Source: Candidatus Marimicrobium litorale
GTDB taxonomy: Bacteria; Pseudomonadota; Gammaproteobacteria; Pseudomonadales; Halieaceae
Length of the DNA stretch: 64,000 bases
Direction of reading: 5' to 3'
Assembly: GCF_026262645.1 (NCBI RefSeq)
Contig: NZ_SHNO01000001.1
Location: 2,480,001 to 2,544,000, forward strand
In this document: piece after piece, positions 35,150 through 43,641 of the stretch
Layout of the letters: each line of letters begins with the position of its first letter
Numbering within the stretch: the stretch's first letter is position 1
Position numbers and translations under genes: made by a program
The notes under the pieces: model-generated
The model's database searches: none
Told to the model about the DNA's origin: nothing
Seen by the model: the letters and a program-made list of their open reading frames with translations, nothing else

Positions 35150-35462
35150 AACCCAACGTTTCTCGGATGGTATCAATGTATATCAGAGCTTTCAGGGCCT
35201 GTCACGCGAACCGTACGCAGGGCCAGGGAGAACTCGCTTTATAAACAATCTGAGTCCAAAAAATTTAATTTTGCCTCGTCAGCTGCAAATCTTTATTCTT
35301 GATCGACTCCGGTGTCTGGAACAGACGAGAGAGCATCACGAGAGGCTCGCATATTCATGGCACAAGCCAGCATCCACTGCACGGCAGGTATTCACAAATC
35401 GCCTTCAGGGCCACACCTTTCTCGAGTTCCCACAGGCGTGATAACCCGACAGAAAGGGTGTT
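35150..35462. other. intergenic region between mltD-like gene and carboxynorspermidine operon
   Basis: No gene, RNA or long inverted repeat was recognised in these 313 bases. A short AT-rich patch at 35255-35275 may mark a promoter. Confidence 0.3.
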
Positions 35463-36695
35463 ATGCATAGCGTTGTCATCATCGGTGCCGGGGGCGTTGG
35501 TAGCGTGGTGGCACACAAGTGTTGCCAGCTGCCGGAATTGTTCGACGATATAGTGCTGGCCAGCCGCACGGAGTCGAAGTGCAAGCGTATCGCGGAACAG
35601 CTCGATAAGCCCGTGCGCACAGCGCAAGTAGACGCAGACAGCGCCTCACAACTGGTTAGTCTGTTGCAGCGAGAGCAACCGGAGCTGGTCATTAACGCAG
35701 CTCTGCCTTACCACGACCTTAATATTATGGATGCGTGTCTCAAGGCCGGAGTGCACTATCTGGACACCGCCAATTACGAACCGCGGGAAACAGCCTGCTT
35801 CGAGTATCACTGGCAGTGGGATTATCACCAGCGTTTCGTCGACGCGGGGTTGACCGCATTGCTGGGCAGCGGCTTTGATCCTGGCGCTACCAATGTCTTC
35901 ACTGCCTATATCGCCAAACACTATTTCGACGAGATTCAGCAACTGGATATTATCGACGTAAACGGCGGCAACCACGGCTACCCTTTCGCTACCAACTTCA
36001 ATCCTGAAATCAATATTCGCGAAGTCAGCGCAAAATGTCGGCATTGGGAGAACGGAGAGTTCGTGACCACACCACCTCTGTCTATGCGCGCCCACTACAC
36101 CTGCCCTGAAGACGTGGGCACCTATCCAATTTATCGTATGTATCACGAGGAGCTCGAGTCACTGAGTAAACACTTCCCCAGCCTGCAGCGCGCGCAGTTC
36201 TGGATGAGTTTTTCAGACGCTTATCTGCAACACCTGGAAGTCCTGAGTAACGTAGGCATGACCGGCATCGAACCGATAGACTATCAAGGCCAATCCATCG
36301 TGCCGATCCAGTTTCTTGCGCAGTTGCTGCCAGACCCCGCCGCGCTGGGTCCGCACACTCAGGGAAAAACCTGTATTGGCTGCCTGGTGCGCGGCGTAAA
36401 AGATGGCAAGAAGAGGTTGATTCATATCTACAATATTTGCGATCACCAGGCCTGTTTTCGCGAAGTACAGTCACAGGCAATCTCCTACGCCACCGGGGTG
36501 CCAGCCATGATTGGCGCCAAGCTGGTTTTGGAGGGCCAGTGGCGCCAGCCAGGCGTCTGGAATGTAGAACAGCACGACCCGGATCCGTTTATGGCGGATA
36601 TGAACCGCTACGGCTTGCCCTGGAAAGTGACAGAGCTGGATCCAGAATTTCAACTGGATACCGAGGAGCACCAGGCTACGAATGCAGTTCACTGA
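35463..36695 (+). CDS. carboxynorspermidine synthase (carboxyspermidine dehydrogenase)
   Basis: This saccharopine-dehydrogenase-like enzyme condenses aspartate semialdehyde with a diamine and reduces the product to carboxy(nor)spermidine, using NADPH. The N-terminal nucleotide motif is VVIIGAGGVGSVVAHKC. The product has the family segments LDTANYEPRE, GSGFDPGATNVF and NGGNHGYPFATNFN. RBS AAAGGG precedes ATG 35463. It overlaps the decarboxylase gene by 14 bp, forming the two-step alternative spermidine pathway used when the SpeD/SpeE route is absent. Confidence 0.95.
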   Translation: MHSVVIIGAGGVGSVVAHKCCQLPELFDDIVLASRTESKCKRIAEQLDKPVRTAQVDADSASQLVSLLQREQPELVINAALPYHDLNIMDACLKAGVHYLDTANYEPRETACFEYHWQWDYHQRFVDAGLTALLGSGFDPGATNVFTAYIAKHYFDEIQQLDIIDVNGGNHGYPFATNFNPEINIREVSAKCRHWENGEFVTTPPLSMRAHYTCPEDVGTYPIYRMYHEELESLSKHFPSLQRAQFWMSFSDAYLQHLEVLSNVGMTGIEPIDYQGQSIVPIQFLAQLLPDPAALGPHTQGKTCIGCLVRGVKDGKKRLIHIYNICDHQACFREVQSQAISYATGVPAMIGAKLVLEGQWRQPGVWNVEQHDPDPFMADMNRYGLPWKVTELDPEFQLDTEEHQATNAVH

Positions 36696-37848
36696 CTTCG
36701 ACACACTGGATCTTGCAAGGCTTCCCTCGCCCTGTTTCGTCGTGGACGAAATCGCCGTAGAGCGCAACCTGAAAATCCTCTCGGATCTGTCAGACGCCAG
36801 TGGTGCAACGGTTTTAGCGGCCCTGAAGGCTTTCGCGCTTTGGAAACTAGCCCCGCTATTTTCCCGTTACCTCGGTGGCACCTGCGCCAGTGGCTTGTTC
36901 GAGGCTCGCCTGGGCAGAGAACATTACGGCGGCGAAGTACATGTTTTTAGCGCAGCCTTTAGTAAAAGCGATCTTATCGATATTCTAGGGATTGCCGACC
37001 ACGTGGTGTTTAACAGCTGCGAGCAATGGCTGCGGTTTCGTCCGCTATGCCTGCAGGCGCGCGAGCAACGCCCGGAGCTGCGGTTCGGCCTGCGCATCAA
37101 TCCAGAGCACTCAGAGGTCTCTTTTCCACTTTACGACCCGTGCACACCAGGCTCGCGACTGGGCATCCCGATTACGCAGCTGGATGAGAGCGCGCTGACG
37201 GATATCAGCGGCTTACACTTTCATACGCTGTGCGAACAGGGTTTTCCTCCTCTGCAACGAACATTAGAGGCCGTTGAAGACAGGTTTGGCCACCTGCTTG
37301 ATCGTATGGACTGGATTAACTTCGGTGGTGGACATCACATTACACGAAGCGACTACCAGGTCGACGCACTTGCCGACTGCATCCGTCAGTTTTCCGAAAA
37401 ATACGGCGTGCGGGTTTACCTTGAACCCGGCGAAGCTGTGGCTATCGGCACCGGGGTATTGGTCAGCGAGGTGCTTGACCTGAGCTATAACGAGATTGAT
37501 CAGGCCATTCTCGACTGCTCAGCCACCTGCCACATGCCCGACATATTGGAAATGCCGTATCGCCCGAATGTGCGCGGCGCGGGGGACAGCGGCGCCCTCC
37601 GTCACAGCTACCGACTCGGAGGCCTGACGTGTCTGGCAGGGGATGTAATCGGCGACTACAGTTTTAAGCAGCCTCTGCAGGTGGGTCAACGACTGTTGTT
37701 TGAAGATATGGCTCACTACACCATGGTAAAGACCACCACTTTCAACGGCACTCGGCTCCCTGCCATAGCGCTGTGGAACTCGCGGACCGACGCATTAGAG
37801 ATACTGCGAGAATTCGACTACGCGGACTTCAGGGATCGCCTTTCATAG
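36682..37848 (+). CDS. nspC: carboxynorspermidine decarboxylase
   Basis: This PLP-dependent fold-III decarboxylase (388 residues) turns carboxy(nor)spermidine into (nor)spermidine. The PLP lysine lies in VLAALKAFALW. The glycine-rich phosphate-binding loop is INFGGGHHITR, and YLEPGEAVAIGTG follows. The C-terminal substrate-binding region includes the family-typical FEDMAHYTMVKTTTFNG. It overlaps the synthase, so both are co-translated. Choice between spermidine and norspermidine as product cannot be made from sequence. Confidence 0.95.
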   Translation: MQFTDFDTLDLARLPSPCFVVDEIAVERNLKILSDLSDASGATVLAALKAFALWKLAPLFSRYLGGTCASGLFEARLGREHYGGEVHVFSAAFSKSDLIDILGIADHVVFNSCEQWLRFRPLCLQAREQRPELRFGLRINPEHSEVSFPLYDPCTPGSRLGIPITQLDESALTDISGLHFHTLCEQGFPPLQRTLEAVEDRFGHLLDRMDWINFGGGHHITRSDYQVDALADCIRQFSEKYGVRVYLEPGEAVAIGTGVLVSEVLDLSYNEIDQAILDCSATCHMPDILEMPYRPNVRGAGDSGALRHSYRLGGLTCLAGDVIGDYSFKQPLQVGQRLLFEDMAHYTMVKTTTFNGTRLPAIALWNSRTDALEILREFDYADFRDRLS

Positions 37849-37981
37849 TCCTGTTGGCAGCCTGAGGCCCCGGCCGACTGGCCGTCACGGTGTAAAAGTG
37901 CGTCGGGTAGAGAAATACAGACTGACAATCGTCTCGGTGTTTAGGATAATGCGCCACTCACGCCTTTGCGGAACTAACATT

Positions 37982-39904
37982 ATGCAACAGCCCATCTGGC
38001 TGCTGTCCCTGGATTCAGACACCTTTCCTGCCGCGCCCATGACTACCGGCGGCCTCAAGGCGTACTATCAGGTTCATGGCAAGCAGCCTAACCAAACAGA
38101 TATACAGCTGGTGCACTTCGTGAACGAGCCGGAGCGTATTGAAGCCTGGCTAACCGATTGGAAAGAACAACAACTGGCTATCGCCAACAAGGCTCTTGAA
38201 GAGGGCCTGCAGCCGATAATGGGTTTTTCTGTCTACACCTGGAACGCGGCGGAATTTCTCGACGTGATGCGGGCTATAAAGGCGCTTTGTCCGCGTATCC
38301 TAATCGTGGCGGGGGGACCGCACGTGCAGAAAGCCGCGGATTACCTGTTTTCCGAGGCCTTAGACCTGGTCGTTATGGGCGAGGGTGAGGAGACACTGAC
38401 CGAATTGATCGATACCCCTTGCCGCTCCCAGTGGCCGGACATTGCCGGGCTCGCCTATGTAAACGATGGCGAGTTAAAACTGACGGCGGCAAGACCGCGC
38501 CAAACCGATCTGGATAGTCTACCCTCCGCACTCGATGCTATTAGCCTGTACGACGGTAACGGTGAGCCCTATGAGTGTATCTCTTATGAGACCAGCCGTG
38601 GCTGCCCCTATAAATGCGCTTTTTGCGAGTGGGGCACCGGGGCCATCGGCACCAAGATGCTATCTGTATCTCCAGCACGCGTGAAACGCGACTGGAACCG
38701 GATTGTCGACGCGGGCATCAAAAATATCTGGCTCGCTGATTCTAACTTTGGCGCATTGCGCGAGGACGTGGAGAAGGCGGATATTCTTTGTGAGATCAAA
38801 AAACGCACCGGCCTGCCGACCTCTTTCGCGACCTCCTGGTCGAAGAAACACGGATCCCGTTCCCGGCAGATTGTTCTGCAACTGCACGCGAACGATCTGC
38901 TGCCACACTATCACCTTGCACTGCAGACCCTCACCCCGCTCGCACTTGAACTGTCTCACCGCAAGAATATGGATGCTAATAAATACGAGCCCATAGCCCG
39001 GGATATGGCGAGGGCTGGAATACCCATAGCATGCGAACTTATTTGGGGTCTGGTTGGAGACAATTTAGAGGATTTTGAAAAACACCTGGACGCACTATTC
39101 GCAATTTTTCCGACCATTCATATTTTCGGTTATACACTGCTGCCCGGCACGGAGTTTTACGACCGCCGCGAGGAGTACGAGATCGAAACACTGCCTGTGG
39201 CCGGCTACGGCAAGGCCAAAGGCGAGTACGTGGTTGGCTGCATGAGCTTTCCCGTAGAAGAGGGGCTGGAGGGCTACTTTCTGCTGACCGCGCACCAGAT
39301 TATGAGCCGTGGCTATGTCATGCCAATGACGTTGCGTTACCTTGCATTGAGTAAAGCGACGCCGGTCGCGGGGCTGATGCGCGCTGTGTTGCGCGCGCTC
39401 TGCGAAAAGTTCAATTGTGACGTTTCCGGGCTTGTGGCGACCGATATCATGGATGTCTACGAACGGCGTAGCGAACTGTTCGTCGCCGTGATTAAACACC
39501 CGGATCGGACTTATGAATGTTTAGAACAGGTCGCTCAGGACTGGGCTGATACGCACATCAGCAATGCAACTGATGCAGCATCGCTGAAGCACAGGTTGCA
39601 ACGGCTGCTGGCGCTGGACAAGGCGTTCGCGCCCCGTTGCGGTCCCACGCGGCAGGACACGGTGCAGTTTGATTTCGACGCCGACGCGGTGCTGGATACT
39701 CTGGAGAACATGGAATTACCCACTCCGGAAATGTTTGCGGCCAAGACCACTATGCTCCATCTCACTATTCCGGGCGGGGTGGGCGAGCTCATCAACGATC
39801 CGGATGGGGGTGTATGGATTCATGCGGAGCGTGCCGACCCACCTGATGACACCCCTGATACAGCACAACCGGTTGAGATTGCATCACTGGCGGCAGGCGC
39901 CTGA
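37982..39904 (+). CDS. B12-binding-domain radical SAM enzyme
   Basis: This 640-residue protein has an N-terminal cobalamin-binding-like Rossmann domain (MGFSVYTWNA, VAGGPHVQ, LVVMGEGEETL) and a radical SAM core with the cluster motif CPYKCAFC in YETSRGCPYKCAFCEWG. A C-terminal helical domain of about 200 residues follows. The DxHxxG B12-ligand motif is absent, as in most members. ATG 37982 is chosen for its MQQPIWLLSLDS start; ATG 37949 is an alternative. It lies 133 bp after nspC and could be in the same operon. Substrate unknown; related enzymes methylate or rearrange lipids, cofactors or peptides. Confidence 0.85.
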   Translation: MQQPIWLLSLDSDTFPAAPMTTGGLKAYYQVHGKQPNQTDIQLVHFVNEPERIEAWLTDWKEQQLAIANKALEEGLQPIMGFSVYTWNAAEFLDVMRAIKALCPRILIVAGGPHVQKAADYLFSEALDLVVMGEGEETLTELIDTPCRSQWPDIAGLAYVNDGELKLTAARPRQTDLDSLPSALDAISLYDGNGEPYECISYETSRGCPYKCAFCEWGTGAIGTKMLSVSPARVKRDWNRIVDAGIKNIWLADSNFGALREDVEKADILCEIKKRTGLPTSFATSWSKKHGSRSRQIVLQLHANDLLPHYHLALQTLTPLALELSHRKNMDANKYEPIARDMARAGIPIACELIWGLVGDNLEDFEKHLDALFAIFPTIHIFGYTLLPGTEFYDRREEYEIETLPVAGYGKAKGEYVVGCMSFPVEEGLEGYFLLTAHQIMSRGYVMPMTLRYLALSKATPVAGLMRAVLRALCEKFNCDVSGLVATDIMDVYERRSELFVAVIKHPDRTYECLEQVAQDWADTHISNATDAASLKHRLQRLLALDKAFAPRCGPTRQDTVQFDFDADAVLDTLENMELPTPEMFAAKTTMLHLTIPGGVGELINDPDGGVWIHAERADPPDDTPDTAQPVEIASLAAGA

Positions 39905-39967
39905 CGCACGCTCTTGCACAGAGCCCCATTGTGTTCCACCTCTAATGCCTAACCGGGAAACTGGCGC

Positions 39968-40234
39968 ATGAACAACTGGATAATAGATAGCATCGGAATA
40001 TTGGGAATGATCATGGTGGTTGTCGCTTACTTACTGTTACAACTCGAACAACTGCACCCCAGGGGGCTTACTTACAACAGCTTGAACCTGGCAGGCGCGA
40101 TACTCCTTTTAATCAGTCTGTGCTTTCACTTCAATCTGGCCAGTTTTATCATAGAATTATTCTGGATTTGCGCGTCACTGATAGGGCTATGGAAATATCG
40201 GCGCCGGCATGTGGCTAGCCGCACGGCAAGCTGA
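39968..40234 (+). CDS. CBU_0592-type small membrane protein
   Basis: This 88-residue protein has three hydrophobic helices (SIGILGMIMVVVAYLLLQL, LNLAGAILLLISLCFHF and ASFIIELFWICASLIGLW) and a basic tail. The YLLLQ...N-x-LNL-G pattern and the LxxxSLxxxFN element fit the CBU_0592 family of small inner-membrane proteins with no known function. Usually found as a single gene. It follows the radical SAM gene by 63 bp. Confidence 0.8.
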   Translation: MNNWIIDSIGILGMIMVVVAYLLLQLEQLHPRGLTYNSLNLAGAILLLISLCFHFNLASFIIELFWICASLIGLWKYRRRHVASRTAS

Positions 40235-40288
40235 GAAAACCGTGTTAAGTATGCGCGTCGCCGTGCACTGCATCACGAGTCAAACAAA

Positions 40289-41143
40289 CTACTGATACTT
40301 GCCCGGGTCAGCAGCGACCGTTACACGATGTAAGATTCTGTCATAACCGTCGTAACCCCCATAGGCTCGATGCAATACAGATCGGTTATCCCAAATAATG
40401 AACATATTCTCCTCCCACCGATGGGTATACTGGAATTCTTCCCTTGTCTGCCATTCATAAAGCTCCAGCAGCAAAGACAGCGCCTCTTCATCCGGCATTC
40501 CCTTTATGCCGATAATATAGCCGATGCAACCCAGCAGCGTGTCGCGACCACTTTCCGGGTGTTTATCAATAAAAGGGTGACCACAGACTTCTCGGGCGTC
40601 TTCTGAAAATCGGATGGCCATGCTGCGCCCTGCTGCCCTGTCGTTTTTTCCATACATACCATCCGGGGCATAGGCTGTGCGGGCTGAATGCAAGGCTATC
40701 TGCCCTTCCAGTTGCGTGCGCAGCTGCGGCGGCATCTCCTGCAGAGCTTTTTGCTGGTTGATGAATCCAGTATCTCCGCCCACTGGAGGAATGACCATAC
40801 TGTACAGGCAGGTGCCAATCGGGGGCTGAGGCAGAAAGCTCCAGTCGGAGTGCCAGTTCTCCGCAAACAGAGGCGCCTTCTCGTCGGCCTTTCGTGTCAA
40901 CGCCACAACGTGGTCGCTGCCCTCGATGGTGCCAAAGAAAGGCTCGGAACCAAATACACCGAAGTAATCCACCACGCGTTCCAGTCTCTGGTCGGACAGC
41001 GCCTGTCCGGGAAAGGCAAGCACGTGATGCTGCAACCACGCCTCACGCAGCATCGCAACAGTAGTCGCATCCAGTTCCGAGGACAGGTCGACTCCGGTTA
41101 CGGTTGCACCGCAGGCTTCTCCGGAGGGAGTGACTTCTATCAT
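40289..41143 (-). CDS. TauD/TfdA-family 2-oxoglutarate-dependent dioxygenase
   Basis: This is a non-haem Fe(II)/2OG dioxygenase of 284 residues. Iron ligands are visible as H-x-D in ENWHSDWSF and the distal histidine in RSVLHRAYGGYD, with the 2OG-binding arginine in ILHRVTV. Family members oxidise taurine, 2,4-D, alkylsulfates or carnitine-like substrates. RBS GGAGAAC precedes ATG 41143. Divergent from an acyl-CoA dehydrogenase across a palindrome-rich promoter, so the two may be co-regulated. Confidence 0.92.
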   Translation of the reverse strand: MIEVTPSGEACGATVTGVDLSSELDATTVAMLREAWLQHHVLAFPGQALSDQRLERVVDYFGVFGSEPFFGTIEGSDHVVALTRKADEKAPLFAENWHSDWSFLPQPPIGTCLYSMVIPPVGGDTGFINQQKALQEMPPQLRTQLEGQIALHSARTAYAPDGMYGKNDRAAGRSMAIRFSEDAREVCGHPFIDKHPESGRDTLLGCIGYIIGIKGMPDEEALSLLLELYEWQTREEFQYTHRWEENMFIIWDNRSVLHRAYGGYDGYDRILHRVTVAADPGKYQ

Positions 41144-41181
41144 GGCGTTCTCCGCTGGCGCCGGATAACCCAGCGCTACAA

Positions 41182-41206
41182 TTAAACAGTTCGATAATTA
41201 GTTTAA
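41182..41206. promoter_or_regulatory. inverted repeat TTAAAC-N13-GTTTAA (candidate operator 1)
   Basis: TTAAAC at 41182-41187 and GTTTAA at 41201-41206 form a 25-bp dyad in the divergent tauD-like/acyl-CoA dehydrogenase promoter. It contains the TTCGATAAT 9-mer seen also before the Rieske gene. The size suits a TetR- or GntR-type dimer. Confidence 0.5.
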
Positions 41207-41211
41207 CTCAT

Positions 41212-41236
41212 GACGCAAAAGGTTTTATATTGCGTC
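41212..41236. promoter_or_regulatory. inverted repeat GACGCAA-N11-TTGCGTC (candidate operator 2)
   Basis: GACGCAA (41212-41218) and TTGCGTC (41230-41236) form a second perfect 25-bp dyad six bases after the first. It overlaps a likely -10 element (TATATT) of the acyl-CoA dehydrogenase promoter. It probably binds a different regulator from the first dyad, since the arms differ. Confidence 0.5.
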
Positions 41237-41261
41237 TCTCGAGAAAAATCAGGAGCACTCA

Positions 41262-42521
41262 ATGATAGCGTGGACAGAGCAACAGGGAATGATCAGGGAC
41301 ATGATCCGCGACTTCGTGGAAAAAGAGATCGTCCCTCATATCGATGATCTCGAGTACAACGGGCTGCCGCCCTACGACATCCTCCGCAAGCTGTTCTCAA
41401 CTTTTGGCATGGACGAGCTAGCAAACACACGTTTTGATAAGCAAATCGCCAGAGAGGAGGCACAAGCTGCAGGAAAAACTGTCGACGCACCAGACAACCT
41501 AAATCAGGAGAACAGCGACGTAGTCTCTACCGAAGCGCTGGACGCCGTGGCGATGGGCATACTGCCGATTGTCGAGATAAGCCGCCAGTGCCAGGGCCTG
41601 ATCACCGCGATGGGGGTATCCGTCGGCCTGACAGGAGGCGCCATCATGTCCAAGGGCAGTCTGGCGCAAAAGAAAAAATACGGACGGGACCTGCTTACCC
41701 TGAAAAAGGTCGGCGCCTGGGCCATTACGGAACCCAACTCCGGCTCCGACGCGTTTGGCGGCATGAAATCCACCGCACGCAGGGACGGCAATGGCGGCTA
41801 CATACTCAACGGCAGTAAAACATATATCACCAATGGGCCACACGCCGACACTCTTGTGTTTATTTGTCGCCTCGAAGAAGAGGGGGTGGACAGCAAGGAC
41901 AGGAAGATCGTGTCCTTTATTCTCGACTCCGGGATGCACGGCTTGGAGCAGAGCCGGCCCTTTAAGAAAATGGGCATTGGCTCATCACCCACGGGCGAGC
42001 TATTCCTTACCGATGTCAAAGTCGGACCCGAGCGGCTAATGGGCGAATCGGAGGACGGTTACGGTCGTTCAGGCGCAAAGTCCACCTTCAGCACTGAACG
42101 CGCCGGGGTTGCTGCGATGGCACTGGGTTTGGTGGAACGATCCCTGGAGCTCAGTATCGAGTACGCGAAAACCCGGGTGCAGTTTGGTCAGAACATTGGT
42201 AGCTATCAACTGATACAGTTAAAGCTTGCGAAAATGGAAGTCGCCCGCCTGAATCTGGAAAACCTAGTGTTTCGCTATATCGAGACCCGCGCGGCGGGGA
42301 AAGACCTGACTCTGGCAGAGGCGTCCGCCATGAAGTTGTATGCGGCCCAAGCAGCCATGGAAGTCACCACCGAGGCGGTACAGGTATTTGGCGGCGCCGG
42401 CTACATGCGTGAAACCCGGGTAGAGCAATTGATGCGCGACGCCAAAATTCTCCAGATCTATGCAGGCACTGACGAGATGCAGGTACTGGCGATAGCGAAA
42501 GATTTGCTGGGGCGGGGCTGA
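41262..42521 (+). CDS. acyl-CoA dehydrogenase, IVD/LCAD-type active site
   Basis: This is an FAD-dependent acyl-CoA dehydrogenase of 419 residues. FAD/substrate motifs are AWAITEPNSGSDAFGGM and YILNGSKTYITNGPHAD. The C-terminal motif reads IYAGTDEMQ, with Ala where short- and medium-chain enzymes have the catalytic Glu. A glutamate in FSTERAGVAA (E279) stands at the position used by isovaleryl-CoA and long-chain enzymes. This suggests a branched- or long-chain-type active site and not a dead enzyme. An insert at about 55-90 is unusual. RBS AGGAGC precedes ATG 41262. Confidence 0.93.
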   Translation: MIAWTEQQGMIRDMIRDFVEKEIVPHIDDLEYNGLPPYDILRKLFSTFGMDELANTRFDKQIAREEAQAAGKTVDAPDNLNQENSDVVSTEALDAVAMGILPIVEISRQCQGLITAMGVSVGLTGGAIMSKGSLAQKKKYGRDLLTLKKVGAWAITEPNSGSDAFGGMKSTARRDGNGGYILNGSKTYITNGPHADTLVFICRLEEEGVDSKDRKIVSFILDSGMHGLEQSRPFKKMGIGSSPTGELFLTDVKVGPERLMGESEDGYGRSGAKSTFSTERAGVAAMALGLVERSLELSIEYAKTRVQFGQNIGSYQLIQLKLAKMEVARLNLENLVFRYIETRAAGKDLTLAEASAMKLYAAQAAMEVTTEAVQVFGGAGYMRETRVEQLMRDAKILQIYAGTDEMQVLAIAKDLLGRG

Positions 42522-42599
42522 TCGGAGTCGCCGGGAAAGGCTAATCGACGCTGCTCCAAACAGCAGCAGCACCGCCACTGGCGCCGGGGGGAAGGAAGG

Positions 42600-43403
42600 T
42601 CAGGCCGAGTCGACCACGCCCGGATCCCAGGGCACACCGTTAATATGCCCTCCGCCATCGACAAACAGCGTGTTGCCCGTCATGTAACCCGCCATCTGTG
42701 AGGCCAGGAATACCGCCACGGGCGCGATGTCCTTTTCCGGATCCCCCATCCTGCCCATGGGCACGGTCTTTTTCAGGTCCTCTGCCATTCCGGGGTTGAA
42801 GTCCGCCAACGCCTGATAGGGTGTCGTTGCCGCTCCGGGGCAAATCACGTTGGCAGTAATACCGCAGCGGGCCCACTCCGCAGCAGCGGTCCGGGTATAG
42901 GCCCGCAGCGCCTCCTTGGCGCTGTTGTAGTCTGCAGTGTACTTGTGCGCATTCACGCCGTTGAGGGAACAGAGATTAATCACCCGCCCATAACCACCGC
43001 GCCGCATGGCCGGGAATACAAGTTGCATAGCCGCTACAGCCGCAAAAAATCCCGCGTTCATGCTGGTGCGCAGACGATCTTCGGCCAGTTCGTGAATGTG
43101 TGAGGGGGCGTAGGCCATTGTAGGGTAGGCGTTGTTTACCAGAATATCGATACACCCCTCTCGCTCGAGCACACCCTGCAGTGCAGCACGCACCGAATCT
43201 ACATCAGTCACGTCCAACGGAACAAACTGTCCCGGCGGTCCCAGGTTGGCCAGTTCTGTCGCGACGCGCTGACCGGATTCCGTATTTTTTTCCGCTACGA
43301 TGACAGCCGCACCCTGCGTCGCGAAAGCCCGCGCAATGGCCCGACCAATGCCCGCACCTGCTCCGGTGACAACGGCGGTTTTACCCTCGAGTAGAACGCT
43401 CAC
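42600..43403 (-). CDS. SDR-family oxidoreductase
   Basis: This 267-residue short-chain dehydrogenase has AVVTGAGAGIGRAIARAFA, LVNNAYPT (an NNAY instead of NNAG), serine in NLCSLNGVNAHK and catalytic YNSAK. The C-terminal FLASQMAGYMTGNTLFVDGG is typical. Convergent with the acyl-CoA dehydrogenase; a small GCTGCT/AGCAGC hairpin (42550-42567) separates them. Substrate unknown. Confidence 0.9.
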   Translation of the reverse strand: MSVLLEGKTAVVTGAGAGIGRAIARAFATQGAAVIVAEKNTESGQRVATELANLGPPGQFVPLDVTDVDSVRAALQGVLEREGCIDILVNNAYPTMAYAPSHIHELAEDRLRTSMNAGFFAAVAAMQLVFPAMRRGGYGRVINLCSLNGVNAHKYTADYNSAKEALRAYTRTAAAEWARCGITANVICPGAATTPYQALADFNPGMAEDLKKTVPMGRMGDPEKDIAPVAVFLASQMAGYMTGNTLFVDGGGHINGVPWDPGVVDSA

Positions 43404-43559
43404 GGTCTTCTTATCACTCTCTTGGTCCTCGAACGACGCCCTTGCATCGGCACTGTTTCCGCGGTTTCGCCGTCACGCACCAGGCCGCCGCCCCCTGCAT
43501 ACATTTCTGCCTCGCCATACGTTTTACCAGTATCATCGCTGATGTTGCGAACTTATGCC

Positions 43560-43573
43560 TGAACTGACGTTCA
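43560..43573. promoter_or_regulatory. palindrome upstream of copA
   Basis: TGAAC-TGAC-GTTCA is a short dyad in the 238-bp divergent region between the SDR and copA, about 70 bp before the copA ATG. It may be an operator. It does not match the CueR or CopR box known to me. Confidence 0.3.
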
Positions 43574-43641
43574 TATGCAATATACATGTCATACTGTTCA
43601 TCGAGGCGGACACTTCGCAGATCTCTTCGGAGCACTGTTAA

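Noticed and set aside
42280-42521. Acyl-CoA dehydrogenase as a dead enzyme because of IYAGT
   Set aside because: E279 occupies the alternative base position known for isovaleryl-CoA and long-chain acyl-CoA dehydrogenases, so activity is expected.
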